Source: Thermococcus radiotolerans (GTDB lineage: Archaea > Methanobacteriota_B > Thermococci > Thermococcales > Thermococcaceae). Taken from it: a DNA stretch of 64,000 nucleotides. This document shows, in pieces, positions 1 through 7,475 of this stretch. Positions within the stretch are counted from its first letter, which is position 1. Each line of letters starts with the position of its first letter. Under the pieces are notes generated by a model. The model saw nothing but the letters and a program-made list of their open reading frames with translations, did no database searches and was not told the DNA's origin. Made by a program: the position numbers and the translations under genes. Location: contig NZ_CP015106.1 in the NCBI RefSeq assembly GCF_002214565.1, forward strand, positions 1,736,001-1,800,000, written 5' to 3'.

Positions 1-1920
1 TGAAACTGAGCCCGTCGGCGGGCAGGTCGTGGTCATTCCGTTCCTGACCCCAAACCTCTTGACTTCCTCGGCCAGCTCGTCCCAGGGAAGGCTCCAAATC
101 TCGCGGTGGTAGTAGCCTTCGACCGGGAGTTCGCCGTCTTTGTATGCAGACTTCTCGTAGAGCGGGAAGGGTCCGCGCTTTTTGGCGGCCTCGACTGAGT
201 ATTTGTAGGCGTAGAACGTGAGGTACTCGGTGGCCTTCCTCATGAAGTCGTAGCCCTCTTTGCTGTTGTATGCTATGCCGAGCTTGAATAGCGCATCGGC
301 GAGACCCATTATTCCAACCCCGATGCGCCTCGTCAGCTTGGTGTTGCGGTCTATCTCCGGCAGCGGGAACTTGTTGACGTCTATGGCGTTGTCGAGGTAC
401 TTGGCGACCTTCTGAATGACATAGGCGTACTCGTCCCAGTCGAAGTATGGCTTGCCTTCCTCGTCGTACTTCACGAACTTTGCGAGGTTTATGCTCGCTA
501 AATTGCACGATTCGTAGTCGTAGAGCGGCTCTTCTCCGCATGGGTTGGTCGCACGGATTTTTTCGCCCTTTGCGGGCTCAAGAACGTTCCTCTTGTTGAT
601 AACGTCGAAGAACACCACACCGGGGTCTGCCTTCGCCCATGCCATGTAGGCGAGCTCCTCGAATAGGCTCTTGGGGTCTATCTCCTTGACCCTCTCGCCG
701 GTCCTCGGGTTGACGAGCGGGTAGCGCTTGCCTTCTCTAAGGGCCTCCCAGAAGTCGGCCCATATTCCGACGCTGATGTTGAAGTTGCTGAGCACGTTGG
801 TCCCGATGTTCTTCTCCTTGGCGTGGATGAACTTCTCTATGTCCGGGTGCCAGACCTCGAGGATGCCCATGTTCGCTCCGCGCCTTACGCCGCCCTGCTT
901 GATGACGTCGCTGACGGCGTCGATGAGGTGCATGAAGGAAACGGGACCGCTCGCGGCTCCGGTGGTGGTTCCTACGAGGTCTCCCTCCGGGCGGAGCTTC
1001 GAGAAGTTCAAACCGGTTCCGCCGCCCATCTTCTGTATCATGGCAACGTCATGGGCCGCCTTCATTATGCTCTCCATGTCGTCCTCTATCGGCACGACGA
1101 AGCACGCCGAGAGCATGCCGAGCGGCCTGCCGGAGTTGATGAGCGCCGGCGTGTTCGGCATGAATACCTGGCTCGTCATCAGCCTGAAGTACTCCTCCAC
1201 CTCGTCCTCGTAGCGGTCGAAGGCGCCGTTTTCGAGCATCTTTATTACATCGTCTATTGGAACCTTCATCTGGCCCTTCTCGGCCAGCTCGCGGTAGAGG
1301 TTGAGGAGCCTCTCGAAGTGGTACCTGTTGAGCTTGAACCTTCCGATGGAGAGCTTCCCCTCGTACTCGTCGAGGGTTCTCAAGTACTCCTCCACCCTGC
1401 TCAAGTCCTGCTCATGGTTTCCGTCCCTATCAAAAATCCTCTCGTCGTAGAGCAGGTCAGGGATGACCGAGAGAACGGCGACGCGCTCGAAGAGCTCCCT
1501 GGGGCTCTCAATTATCTCTCCCTTCTCGTTCTTTATCAGGTAGCGGGAAGCCAGAACGCGGAGGGCGTTGATGGAGAAGCGCTTGTCTATCTCGTCCAGC
1601 TTGTCCTTGTTGAGGATTTTCTTCTTCTCTTCACGAATCTCGGCCTTCTTCTTGCGGTAGAGGATGTAGGCCTTTGCAACATCGAAGAGGCCTGCGCGCA
1701 TGAGTTCAAGCTCGACTATATCCTGAATGTTCTCTATGTGTGGGGTTTGACCGTCGTAGAGTTCGTTGACCCTCCTGACGACCCTTCTAACCACCTTGTT
1801 GAGGAGCTTCTCGTCGCGGACGCCGACTTCAAGCATTGCCCTTTGTATAGCCCATTTTATACGGTCTTTATCGAACGGGACAATTCTGCCGTCCCTTTTC
1901 ATCACTTTTTCAACCGGCAT
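1..1920 (-). CDS. nrdJ: Adenosylcobalamin-dependent ribonucleotide reductase, class II (N-terminal 640 codons)
   Basis: Reduces ribonucleotides to deoxyribonucleotides using coenzyme B12. The reading frame starts at an ATG ending at 1920, behind AGGGGTG, and is still open at the left window edge, so only the first 640 codons are visible. The N-terminus (MPVEKVMKRDGRIVPFD) is an ATP-cone allosteric domain. The catalytic barrel follows, with a MGGGTGLNFSKLRP segment, a GGVRRGANMG segment and the active-site NPCGEEPLYDYESCNLASIN segment. The visible part ends in TTTCPPTGSVS. Pyrococcus homologues often carry inteins in this gene, but none is present in the visible part. A 15-nt palindromic element shared with the nrdD promoter lies about 170 nt upstream. 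The plus-strand open frames over this region are shadows. Confidence 0.95.
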   Translation of the reverse strand, partial: MPVEKVMKRDGRIVPFDKDRIKWAIQRAMLEVGVRDEKLLNKVVRRVVRRVNELYDGQTPHIENIQDIVELELMRAGLFDVAKAYILYRKKKAEIREEKKKILNKDKLDEIDKRFSINALRVLASRYLIKNEKGEIIESPRELFERVAVLSVIPDLLYDERIFDRDGNHEQDLSRVEEYLRTLDEYEGKLSIGRFKLNRYHFERLLNLYRELAEKGQMKVPIDDVIKMLENGAFDRYEDEVEEYFRLMTSQVFMPNTPALINSGRPLGMLSACFVVPIEDDMESIMKAAHDVAMIQKMGGGTGLNFSKLRPEGDLVGTTTGAASGPVSFMHLIDAVSDVIKQGGVRRGANMGILEVWHPDIEKFIHAKEKNIGTNVLSNFNISVGIWADFWEALREGKRYPLVNPRTGERVKEIDPKSLFEELAYMAWAKADPGVVFFDVINKRNVLEPAKGEKIRATNPCGEEPLYDYESCNLASINLAKFVKYDEEGKPYFDWDEYAYVIQKVAKYLDNAIDVNKFPLPEIDRNTKLTRRIGVGIMGLADALFKLGIAYNSKEGYDFMRKATEYLTFYAYKYSVEAAKKRGPFPLYEKSAYKDGELPVEGYYHREIWSLPWDELAEEVKRFGVRNGMTTTCPPTGSVS

Positions 1921-2090
1921 ATAAACACCCCTGACATACAGCTGTTTATCGTTGCCCCCATTAGTAGAAGCATCAGCAGAACTCTATGCCGGCCACTCCT
2001 ACATATACCTTACCCCGTTGGAAGTTGCCGGGGTGACGAATTTATGCCCCGAACTTTGCCTCCCGGGTAAAGGGGTAGAAAAGGGGAATG

Positions 2091-2107
2091 TCGGATAATT
2101 TATCCAA
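2091..2107 (-). promoter_or_regulatory. Palindromic element upstream of nrdJ, shared with nrdD
   Basis: On the minus strand this reads TTGGATAAATTATCC, with GGATAA and TTATCC arms around one central base (2093-2105). The same 15 nt occur in the same orientation at the nrdD start. Here it lies just after the stop of the ferritin-like gene and about 170 nt before nrdJ. Which TATA box serves nrdJ is unclear: candidates are CATAAATT near 2045 and GTATATG near 2015. A regulatory role is inferred from the shared context. Confidence 0.5.
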
Positions 2108-2110
2108 ATG

Positions 2111-2545
2111 TCAAAGGCCCTCGTAGACCAACTTGAGCCTGTAGGCATGTTTGAGCTCCTCCCCAGCCATCATTTTGAAGATGTGCCCCAAAGATCCGTC
2201 CAGTATCTGGGAGAGCCTCGTGTAGAGCTCGTAGGCGTGTTTCTCCCTCACGAGGGCTTCGAGGACCAGCTCCTCAAGGGTCTTCGGCTTCGCCCTCTCG
2301 TCGCTCAGCATGGGTTCCAGGGAGAGGGATTCGAGGTAGTCTATGACCGCGGTTTCCTCCAGCGTTCCCTCTGAGAGCATCTTTTCAAGGGTTTTCCTGT
2401 GCCTCAGCTCCTCTTCGGCCATCAACTGGAATGTCTCGACGAGTTCGGGCCTCTCGAAGGTGGCGAAGGTCTCACCGAGCTTGTGAAGGTTGTAGAGCTC
2501 GTTCTCCTGCCATATCAGTCTCTCCAGGAGTTCTTGGAGCCTCAT
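2111..2545 (-). CDS. Ferritin-like (rubrerythrin-type) diiron protein
   Basis: A 144-residue, mostly helical protein with two EExxH iron-binding motifs, EELRH near residues 45-49 and EELKH near 129-133, plus further glutamates near residues 14-16 and in REKHAYELY. This is the four-helix-bundle diiron pattern of rubrerythrin or ferritin-like proteins. It lacks the rubredoxin domain of full rubrerythrin, so it is a stand-alone domain. Such proteins usually act in peroxide reduction or iron handling in anaerobes, but the substrate here is not known. Its ATG overlaps the stop of the upstream HAD phosphatase by 4 nt, so the two are translationally coupled. Confidence 0.8.
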   Translation of the reverse strand: MRLQELLERLIWQENELYNLHKLGETFATFERPELVETFQLMAEEELRHRKTLEKMLSEGTLEETAVIDYLESLSLEPMLSDERAKPKTLEELVLEALVREKHAYELYTRLSQILDGSLGHIFKMMAGEELKHAYRLKLVYEGL

Positions 2546-3360
2546 TCCGATGCCTCCATGAAGGTCTTCAGGTAGTCGAGCAGTTCCTTAACGCTGGGGA
2601 GGACGAGGTCGGGCTTTATCCTGGTTTCTTCAACGTCTTTCAGCGTGTTTACACCGGTTAGAACCATTACCGCCTTCATACCGAAGCGCTTGGCGAAGAC
2701 CATGTCTGTGTCAAGTCTGTCACCGATCATCCAGATCTCATCAACGCCATCGAGCTTGCTCCTCGCTACCTCGTAGGCCGGTTCGTTGGGTTTGCCTATT
2801 ATCAATGGCTCGACGTCCGTTGAGGCCTTCAGCGCGGCTATTATTGAGCCCGCGCCGGGGTAGATGCCCTCCTCGGCGGGATACGTTGTGTCCGGGTTGG
2901 TGCCGATGAACCTCGCGCCGTTCCTTATCGCCAGCGTGGCGTATTTGAGCTTCTCGTAGGTTAAACCGGGGTCGAGGCCGACGACGACGTATTTTACTTC
3001 CCTCCAGGCTCCTTCTCTGGCTTCGTCGACGTCAACGATTCCCCAGCCTAGGCGCTCCATCTCCCTGTGAAGCCCCTCGCCGCCGATGACGAAAACCTTC
3101 CCGGGCTCGAAGTGCCTCTCCATGTAGAGCCTCGTGGCGAGGCCCGAGGTGAGTATGACATCCTCCGGGACGTCGATGCCCATCGAGAGGAGCTTCTCGC
3201 GGTACATAGAGGGGTCTTTGGTGGAGTTGTTGGTTAGAAAGATGAATGGAACGCCCGCCTCCTTCAGAAGGTTTATCAGTTCCCTCGCTCCATCAACGGG
3301 CTCGTTTCCCCGGTACAGAACACCGTCCATGTCAAAGATGAGGGCGATTTTTCTCCGCAT
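2542..3360 (-). CDS. HAD-superfamily phosphatase, NagD/4-nitrophenylphosphatase type
   Basis: A 272-residue cytoplasmic hydrolase. The nucleophile motif DMDGVLYRG (Asp10 and Asp12) is at the N-terminus. FLTNNSTKD is motif II, IIGKPNEPAYE holds the motif III lysine, and WMIGDRLDTDM is motif IV. The cap is of the HAD-IIA (NagD) kind. Family members dephosphorylate small phosphate esters such as p-nitrophenyl phosphate, phosphoglycolate or nucleotides, and the natural substrate cannot be read from sequence. The gene overlaps the ferritin-like gene by 4 nt downstream. Confidence 0.88.
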   Translation of the reverse strand: MRRKIALIFDMDGVLYRGNEPVDGARELINLLKEAGVPFIFLTNNSTKDPSMYREKLLSMGIDVPEDVILTSGLATRLYMERHFEPGKVFVIGGEGLHREMERLGWGIVDVDEAREGAWREVKYVVVGLDPGLTYEKLKYATLAIRNGARFIGTNPDTTYPAEEGIYPGAGSIIAALKASTDVEPLIIGKPNEPAYEVARSKLDGVDEIWMIGDRLDTDMVFAKRFGMKAVMVLTGVNTLKDVEETRIKPDLVLPSVKELLDYLKTFMEASE

Positions 3361-3390
3361 GGAAAAAGAATGGATGGAGGGTTTAAAAGT

Positions 3391-3987
3391 TCACTGCTCC
3401 GCGTTGAGCTTCATGTTGACGAGAACCCTGTCGGTCTGGCACTCGTTGCCGGCTTCCTTCGAGAACTCCACCGTCATCGTGACCCTGAGCGTTTCGCCCT
3501 CCTTGAGCGGCCTGTCTATGAGTTCTATTTCCTCTCCGCTGAGTTCCTTCAGGCTCTTTCCCTTTACCGAATCGACTGTCCATGAATCGTTGCCGAGGTA
3601 AACCTTCAGCTCCTTCACTATCAGGTATTCGCTGAGCTCCCCGACATCGGTCGTGTTGTCGACGGCCTTCTCCGCGGGACTCATCGTACCGTCCTCGAGG
3701 TCGCTGACGTGGAGAACCATCGTCAACCTGGAGACGTCTATGTCCCCGCGGTTCTTGACGTAGAAGCTGAAGGTTCTCTCGTCGCCCGGCTTGAGGTTCG
3801 AGAACTCGAAGAGTTTGGCATCGTTGTAGAACCTGCTCCCGTCCTTGCTTATGGCTATGTCGAACTCCCCGGAGCTTATCTCGTTGTTCTCCGAGAGGGC
3901 AACGTCGGTGAAGAGGGACCTGGCCGGCCCGGCGAGTATCAGGAGGGCCACAAGGAGGCCAATCGCTACAACTTTCACATGTTTCAT
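3391..3987 (-). CDS. TasA/camelysin-like secreted protein (SipW-type substrate)
   Basis: A 198-residue exported protein. It begins with a short basic stretch and a hydrophobic signal segment (residues about 5-24). Then comes a motif typical of TasA/camelysin precursors (FTDVALSENNEISSGEFDI), a conserved FSNLKPGDERTFSFYVKNRG strand region, and a beta-rich body. Known TasA-like proteins form extracellular fibres, so a surface fibre or pilus subunit is plausible but unproven. It has its own promoter: TATA-like AAAATTTTATAAG near 4030-4045 on the minus strand, and SD GGTGGTG before the ATG. A DUF1616 membrane protein lies directly upstream. No SipW-type signal peptidase is in the window. Confidence 0.75.
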   Translation of the reverse strand: MKHVKVVAIGLLVALLILAGPARSLFTDVALSENNEISSGEFDIAISKDGSRFYNDAKLFEFSNLKPGDERTFSFYVKNRGDIDVSRLTMVLHVSDLEDGTMSPAEKAVDNTTDVGELSEYLIVKELKVYLGNDSWTVDSVKGKSLKELSGEEIELIDRPLKEGETLRVTMTVEFSKEAGNECQTDRVLVNMKLNAEQ

Positions 3988-4070
3988 ATTACACCACCCA
4001 AGATAGTATTCTCGGAAGGATTACGCAGAAAGAGCTTATAAAATTTTCTCTCAAAATGGTAAAAATTGGG

Positions 4071-5060
4071 TCACGGTTTTACGTTGACGTTGAGCTTGAG
4101 GGACTGTATCGTCCCGTTAACAGCCTTCAGGATGAGGTTCTTGGCTTCAGTTTCCGCGTAGTTGCCGTCGGGTGGGGCAGGGGGCAGTTCCGGCGGTTCG
4201 TCCTTGAAGAGCAGGAACCACACCTGCCATTTTCCGGGCTTGTCTATGCTGAAGGTGTAGTTTGTCTCGAACTGGGGCGTCCAGTTGCCCTCGATGTTGA
4301 CCGGAACGTTCGGCAGAGTCACGTTGAACCAGCCGGGCATCGGGTACATCTCGTGAATTATAGTCGTGTTGGTGGTGTTGTCCCACGTTAGGTTGACCAG
4401 CCATATCTGGACGTAGTAGGTTACGTTGCGGTGCTCGTGGTTGACTATGCCGATGATAACCGTCCCGTTCTGGCCGACTTTGAGGTCCGTCGGATAGTTG
4501 TCGGCTATTCCGTCCGGGCCGAGGATGTAGAACTCGGTGAAGGCCTCGCTGGGCTTTGGGTGCGTTACCACGTAGGCGAGGGTTCCGATGGATGTGATGA
4601 TGGCGATTATCAGGATCACCGTTAGGGCCTTGTCGAGCTGACTTGAGCTTTCCCATTCGAGTTCTTCCTTGAGCCGTTTGACTGTTATCCAGGGTATCCA
4701 CGGCTCGAAGGCCTTCGAACGGCGGTATATGGCTATTATCGCGAAGGCAACGTTGAATATTGTGAGGCTGACGAGTATTGGAATGAGCCTTATGCCCCAG
4801 GGGGTGTAGTTCAATCCGAGGCCTATGAGCGGGACTATCGCTATGCTCAGGCCGAAGCTGAGGGCGAGCCTTTCGAGGTTGTCCAGCTCCTTCTTTTCGG
4901 GGAATAGGGCGGTTATGAAGACGTAGCCTGGGAAGAAGAGTACGAAGGCCAGGCCGAGGGCCTTTCTCGCTAGACTGTCCGGAGCGTAGAATATGAGTAG
5001 GTCTAGGATTATTGAGAGCACTATGATTGTGAGCAGATCCCAGTGTTTCTTCCAGTTCAT
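4071..5060 (-). CDS. DUF1616 family membrane protein
   Basis: About 329 residues. The N-terminal half has four hydrophobic segments: IIVLSIILDLLIFYA, ALGLAFVLFFPGYVFITALF, LALSFGLSIAIVPLIGLGL, and a further one near residues 95-120. A last membrane helix near residues 155-175 precedes an exterior beta-rich domain with several N-glycosylation sequons (NGT, NVT, NTT, NWT, NYT). This layout matches the DUF1616 family, whose function is unknown. I chose the ATG at 5060 because GGTGGA lies 4-5 nt before it; a GTG nine bases earlier is possible. It sits just upstream of the TasA-like gene, so a role in presenting or exporting that protein is an inference. Confidence 0.75.
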   Translation of the reverse strand: MNWKKHWDLLTIIVLSIILDLLIFYAPDSLARKALGLAFVLFFPGYVFITALFPEKKELDNLERLALSFGLSIAIVPLIGLGLNYTPWGIRLIPILVSLTIFNVAFAIIAIYRRSKAFEPWIPWITVKRLKEELEWESSSQLDKALTVILIIAIITSIGTLAYVVTHPKPSEAFTEFYILGPDGIADNYPTDLKVGQNGTVIIGIVNHEHRNVTYYVQIWLVNLTWDNTTNTTIIHEMYPMPGWFNVTLPNVPVNIEGNWTPQFETNYTFSIDKPGKWQVWFLLFKDEPPELPPAPPDGNYAETEAKNLILKAVNGTIQSLKLNVNVKP

Positions 5061-5099
5061 TTCATCCACCCGGTGATGATACTGCTGTTTCTTTCGACT

Positions 5100-6371
5100 T
5101 TAAAGCTTTATCTCGCCTCTGCAGAATTTCCAGAGGGGCACGAATCTGATCTTTTGACCTTCGATGGTTTCTTCTTCCTCGTAATCGTAGGTCACTACAG
5201 TGGTGCTTTTTGTTGGAACTAGTTTTGATGCCTTAATGAGTCCGTTGACTTCTCGTTTCCATGTGTCTGGTCCTTCGACTGTGTAGGATACTTGGATGAG
5301 GTTGAAGCCGTTTCCTTCTCTAACTGCGAAGTCAACTTCCCAGGTGGGGGTTTTAATGTAATAGACTTCCTTTTCAAGTCTTCTTAGGTGGAGGTATGTG
5401 AGGTTTTCCATGAGCCTCCCAAGCTCGCTCTTGGCTCTGGGGGTTGATGCTGTGATTATGCCGTTATCGATGATGTAGATTTTTGGGAGGCTTTTCTCGC
5501 TTTCCTTGATGGGGCCGAGTTTCTTGAGGGGGAAGACGAAGAATGCGTCCTGTAGGTATCTGAGGTAGTCGGATAGGGTGTTTCTGCTGACATCTACGCC
5601 GGTTCCCTTCATGTACTTCGCGGTTCTGCTGAGGGAAATTTCTCGAGCAAAAGAGCCGGTTAGGAGCTTGATAAACAGTTTCAGTGCGCGGAGGTTCTTG
5701 ACGCCGTGCCTTTCCACGATATCCCTGTAGAGCATGACTCCGAGGTATTCCTCCAGCAGTTTTCTTTTTATTAGCCTGTTTTCTTCGAGGGCAACTTCAG
5801 GAAAGCCGCCCCAGAGGAGGTATTCTCCCATAGTCTTTTTAATTGCTGCTCGCTTTTTTGTTGATGCTCCAGGTTCAACCCCTTTGGCGTTAATGAACTC
5901 GTTGAAGCTGAAGGGAAACAGTTCAAAGTGAATTCCTCTGCCCCTGAGCTGGGTTGCTACTTCGCGCGAGAGCAGTTTTGAGGATGAACCGGATATGAAA
6001 ACCGTGAATCCCATGCTAACTGCCCGTTTCACGAAGAGTTCCCACTTGTTTACTTCTTGGATTTCGTCTAATAGGAGGATGCCGCTTTTTTCTCCGAACT
6101 CCATGTGGAATAGGTCCAGGAGCGTGGAGAGTGTTTTGGTGTTTGGGGGGTACAGTCTGTCATCATCAAGGGGTATGTAGAGGGCTGGTTTTCCTTGGGA
6201 AAGCAGGTCCTTGTACATCTGGAGCAGATAGAATGTTTTTCCGGCTCTTCTTGGCCCTATAAGTGCTATGGCCTTGGGGAGGCTGGGAATGGGTATTTTG
6301 AGCTCTCTTTGGACTCCAGAAACTTTAACCTCCCTGTAGTCCTCGACGACTTCTCTTACCGTTTCAATCAT
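5100..6371 (-). CDS. AAA-type ATPase with DUF4143 C-terminal domain
   Basis: A 423-residue protein of the large archaeal ATPase family often annotated as AAA_14/DUF4143. Walker A is GPRRAGKT (residues 39-46), Walker B is ILLLDEIQEV, and a sensor-like FISGSSSKLLSRE follows. A winged-helix region (RTAKYMKGTGVDVSRNTLSDYL) precedes a PD-(D/E)XK-like segment (WEVDFAVREGNGFNLIQVSY). A TTTTTTAAATTC box lies about 25-30 nt before the ATG, so the message is probably leaderless. The gene stands alone, and the role of these ATPases is not established. Codon use is more AT-rich than in its neighbours, which hints at acquisition. Confidence 0.82.
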   Translation of the reverse strand: MIETVREVVEDYREVKVSGVQRELKIPIPSLPKAIALIGPRRAGKTFYLLQMYKDLLSQGKPALYIPLDDDRLYPPNTKTLSTLLDLFHMEFGEKSGILLLDEIQEVNKWELFVKRAVSMGFTVFISGSSSKLLSREVATQLRGRGIHFELFPFSFNEFINAKGVEPGASTKKRAAIKKTMGEYLLWGGFPEVALEENRLIKRKLLEEYLGVMLYRDIVERHGVKNLRALKLFIKLLTGSFAREISLSRTAKYMKGTGVDVSRNTLSDYLRYLQDAFFVFPLKKLGPIKESEKSLPKIYIIDNGIITASTPRAKSELGRLMENLTYLHLRRLEKEVYYIKTPTWEVDFAVREGNGFNLIQVSYTVEGPDTWKREVNGLIKASKLVPTKSTTVVTYDYEEEETIEGQKIRFVPLWKFCRGEIKL

Positions 6372-6425
6372 GGCATTTGTTATGATGCAAGAATTTAAAA
6401 AAGTTGCTATTTTTAGAGTGCAAGT

Positions 6426-6671
6426 TTATCCACCAGTGATGATCGAGTACACCTTTCCCATTACGATTATCGCGAATATAACTATTAGGAGCTCGACGAG
6501 AGGCTTCACGCTCTCCTTCTGCTCCCTGCTGAGGAAGAGACTTCCCACCTCTATCGTTATCAGGAGGCCTATCAGCGTGAGGGTTAGGAATACGCCGACG
6601 CTCTTGGCGGCGAGTGCCGCTATGAGGACCCAGAGTGAGAGGAAGAGGAGCATGTAGTCCTCTACATCCAT
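6426..6671 (-). CDS. Small two- or three-helix membrane protein, unknown function
   Basis: An 81-residue hydrophobic protein with membrane segments at about residues 6-35 and 55-78 (ELLIVIFAIIVMGKVYSII). The ATG ending at 6671 lies inside the last codons of the upstream gene (GTCCAGGAATGGATGTAG), a translationally coupled arrangement. A longer frame upstream of this ATG is only the shadow of that gene. Family not recognised. Because of the overlap it probably works with the cysteine-cluster membrane protein, and perhaps with the divergent MoxR/DUF58 operon. Confidence 0.7.
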   Translation of the reverse strand: MDVEDYMLLFLSLWVLIAALAAKSVGVFLTLTLIGLLITIEVGSLFLSREQKESVKPLVELLIVIFAIIVMGKVYSIITGG

Positions 6672-7408
6672 TCCTGGACTCCCCCGAGTTTTCTCGCGGT
6701 TATCTCGATGCCGTAGTCCTTTGCCTCCACCCTCTCCGTGAGCAGCAGCTCCCCCGTGGCCTTCGCGAGGGCCAGGAGCACGGAGGCGCAGAGGGGGCAG
6801 GGTGTTTTCTCGCAGTTCTCGGGCTCGCACTTGATATCGGGCTGGATGATGATTCTGAGCCCCTCACCCTTCTCTTCAATGTAAACCTTCTTTGCCAGCC
6901 CCAGTGCCCTTAGGACCGAACCCGCGGCGCTTTCGACCGTTGGTATGCCGGAGGAATCGAGGGGACCTTCAAGGTGTTCCTCGTACTTCTCGACGAGTGA
7001 TGCTCCGAAGGGGCCGAGGAAGAGTCCCATTGCCTTTTCGTTTGGGACGTCTGTTAGGAAGACCGTTTTCTCATCCAGTCTCGCCAGATCTAACTCGAAG
7101 TTCTCGTGGAGGGGGATGAAGACTCCTCCCCTCGGGAGGTTCTCGTAGGGGGGTATGTAGACGGCGTTTCCGTTGAGGGCCAGGTTCTCGGAGAACGATG
7201 AGAAGACTCCGGCGTAGGGCTCCATGAGGTTCTCAATGGCTTCTTTTTTCACGTATTTGGATGATTTGAACGTGAAGACCACTGCCCCCAGGAACGCCCC
7301 GGCTATTCCTATGTTCATCAGGCTAGTGTTTGTGCTGAGGAAGCCGTGGAGTGCAAGTGCACCGCCGCCTAGCACCAGTGCAGCGCTAACTAGGTCCTTG
7401 ATCTCCAT
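6662..7408 (-). CDS. Membrane-anchored protein with C-terminal cysteine cluster, unknown function
   Basis: About 248 residues from the ATG at 7408, preceded by GGGGTA. Two hydrophobic helices at the N-terminus (LVSAALVLGGGALALHGFL and IGIAGAFLGAVVFTF) anchor a soluble domain. The C-terminal part has the cluster C-x4-C-x4-C-x2-C (KCEPENCEKTPCPLC), a likely metal or iron-sulfur site. The frame is open further upstream, but that extension would run through the shared promoter, so I reject it. Divergent from the DUF4129/DUF4350/MoxR/DUF58 operon with about 67 nt between starts. I do not recognise the family. Confidence 0.72.
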   Translation of the reverse strand: MEIKDLVSAALVLGGGALALHGFLSTNTSLMNIGIAGAFLGAVVFTFKSSKYVKKEAIENLMEPYAGVFSSFSENLALNGNAVYIPPYENLPRGGVFIPLHENFELDLARLDEKTVFLTDVPNEKAMGLFLGPFGASLVEKYEEHLEGPLDSSGIPTVESAAGSVLRALGLAKKVYIEEKGEGLRIIIQPDIKCEPENCEKTPCPLCASVLLALAKATGELLLTERVEAKDYGIEITARKLGGVQEWM

Positions 7409-7435
7409 CTTTACCCCGACTTCACAACGACCACT

Positions 7436-7450
7436 AACCTTATAAAAGAT
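7436..7450. promoter_or_regulatory. Shared divergent TATA region of the envelope operons
   Basis: CTTATAAAAG at 7439-7448 reads as a TATA box for the plus-strand operon starting at 7476. Its complement, CTTTTATAAGG, serves as a TATA box for the minus-strand gene starting at 7408. The intergenic region is too short for two separate promoters, so the two operons are probably co-regulated or mutually exclusive. Confidence 0.6.
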
Positions 7451-7475
7451 TTCCCCCGAGAAGGCCTTGATTGAT

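Noticed and set aside
728-2070. Two long plus-strand open frames (161 and 415 codons)
   Set aside because: They are opposite-strand shadows of nrdJ, whose minus-strand translation matches RNR motifs throughout.
6672-6830. N-terminal extension of the small membrane protein
   Set aside because: The extra residues are a shadow of the overlapping upstream gene; the ATG at 6671 gives a clean membrane protein.
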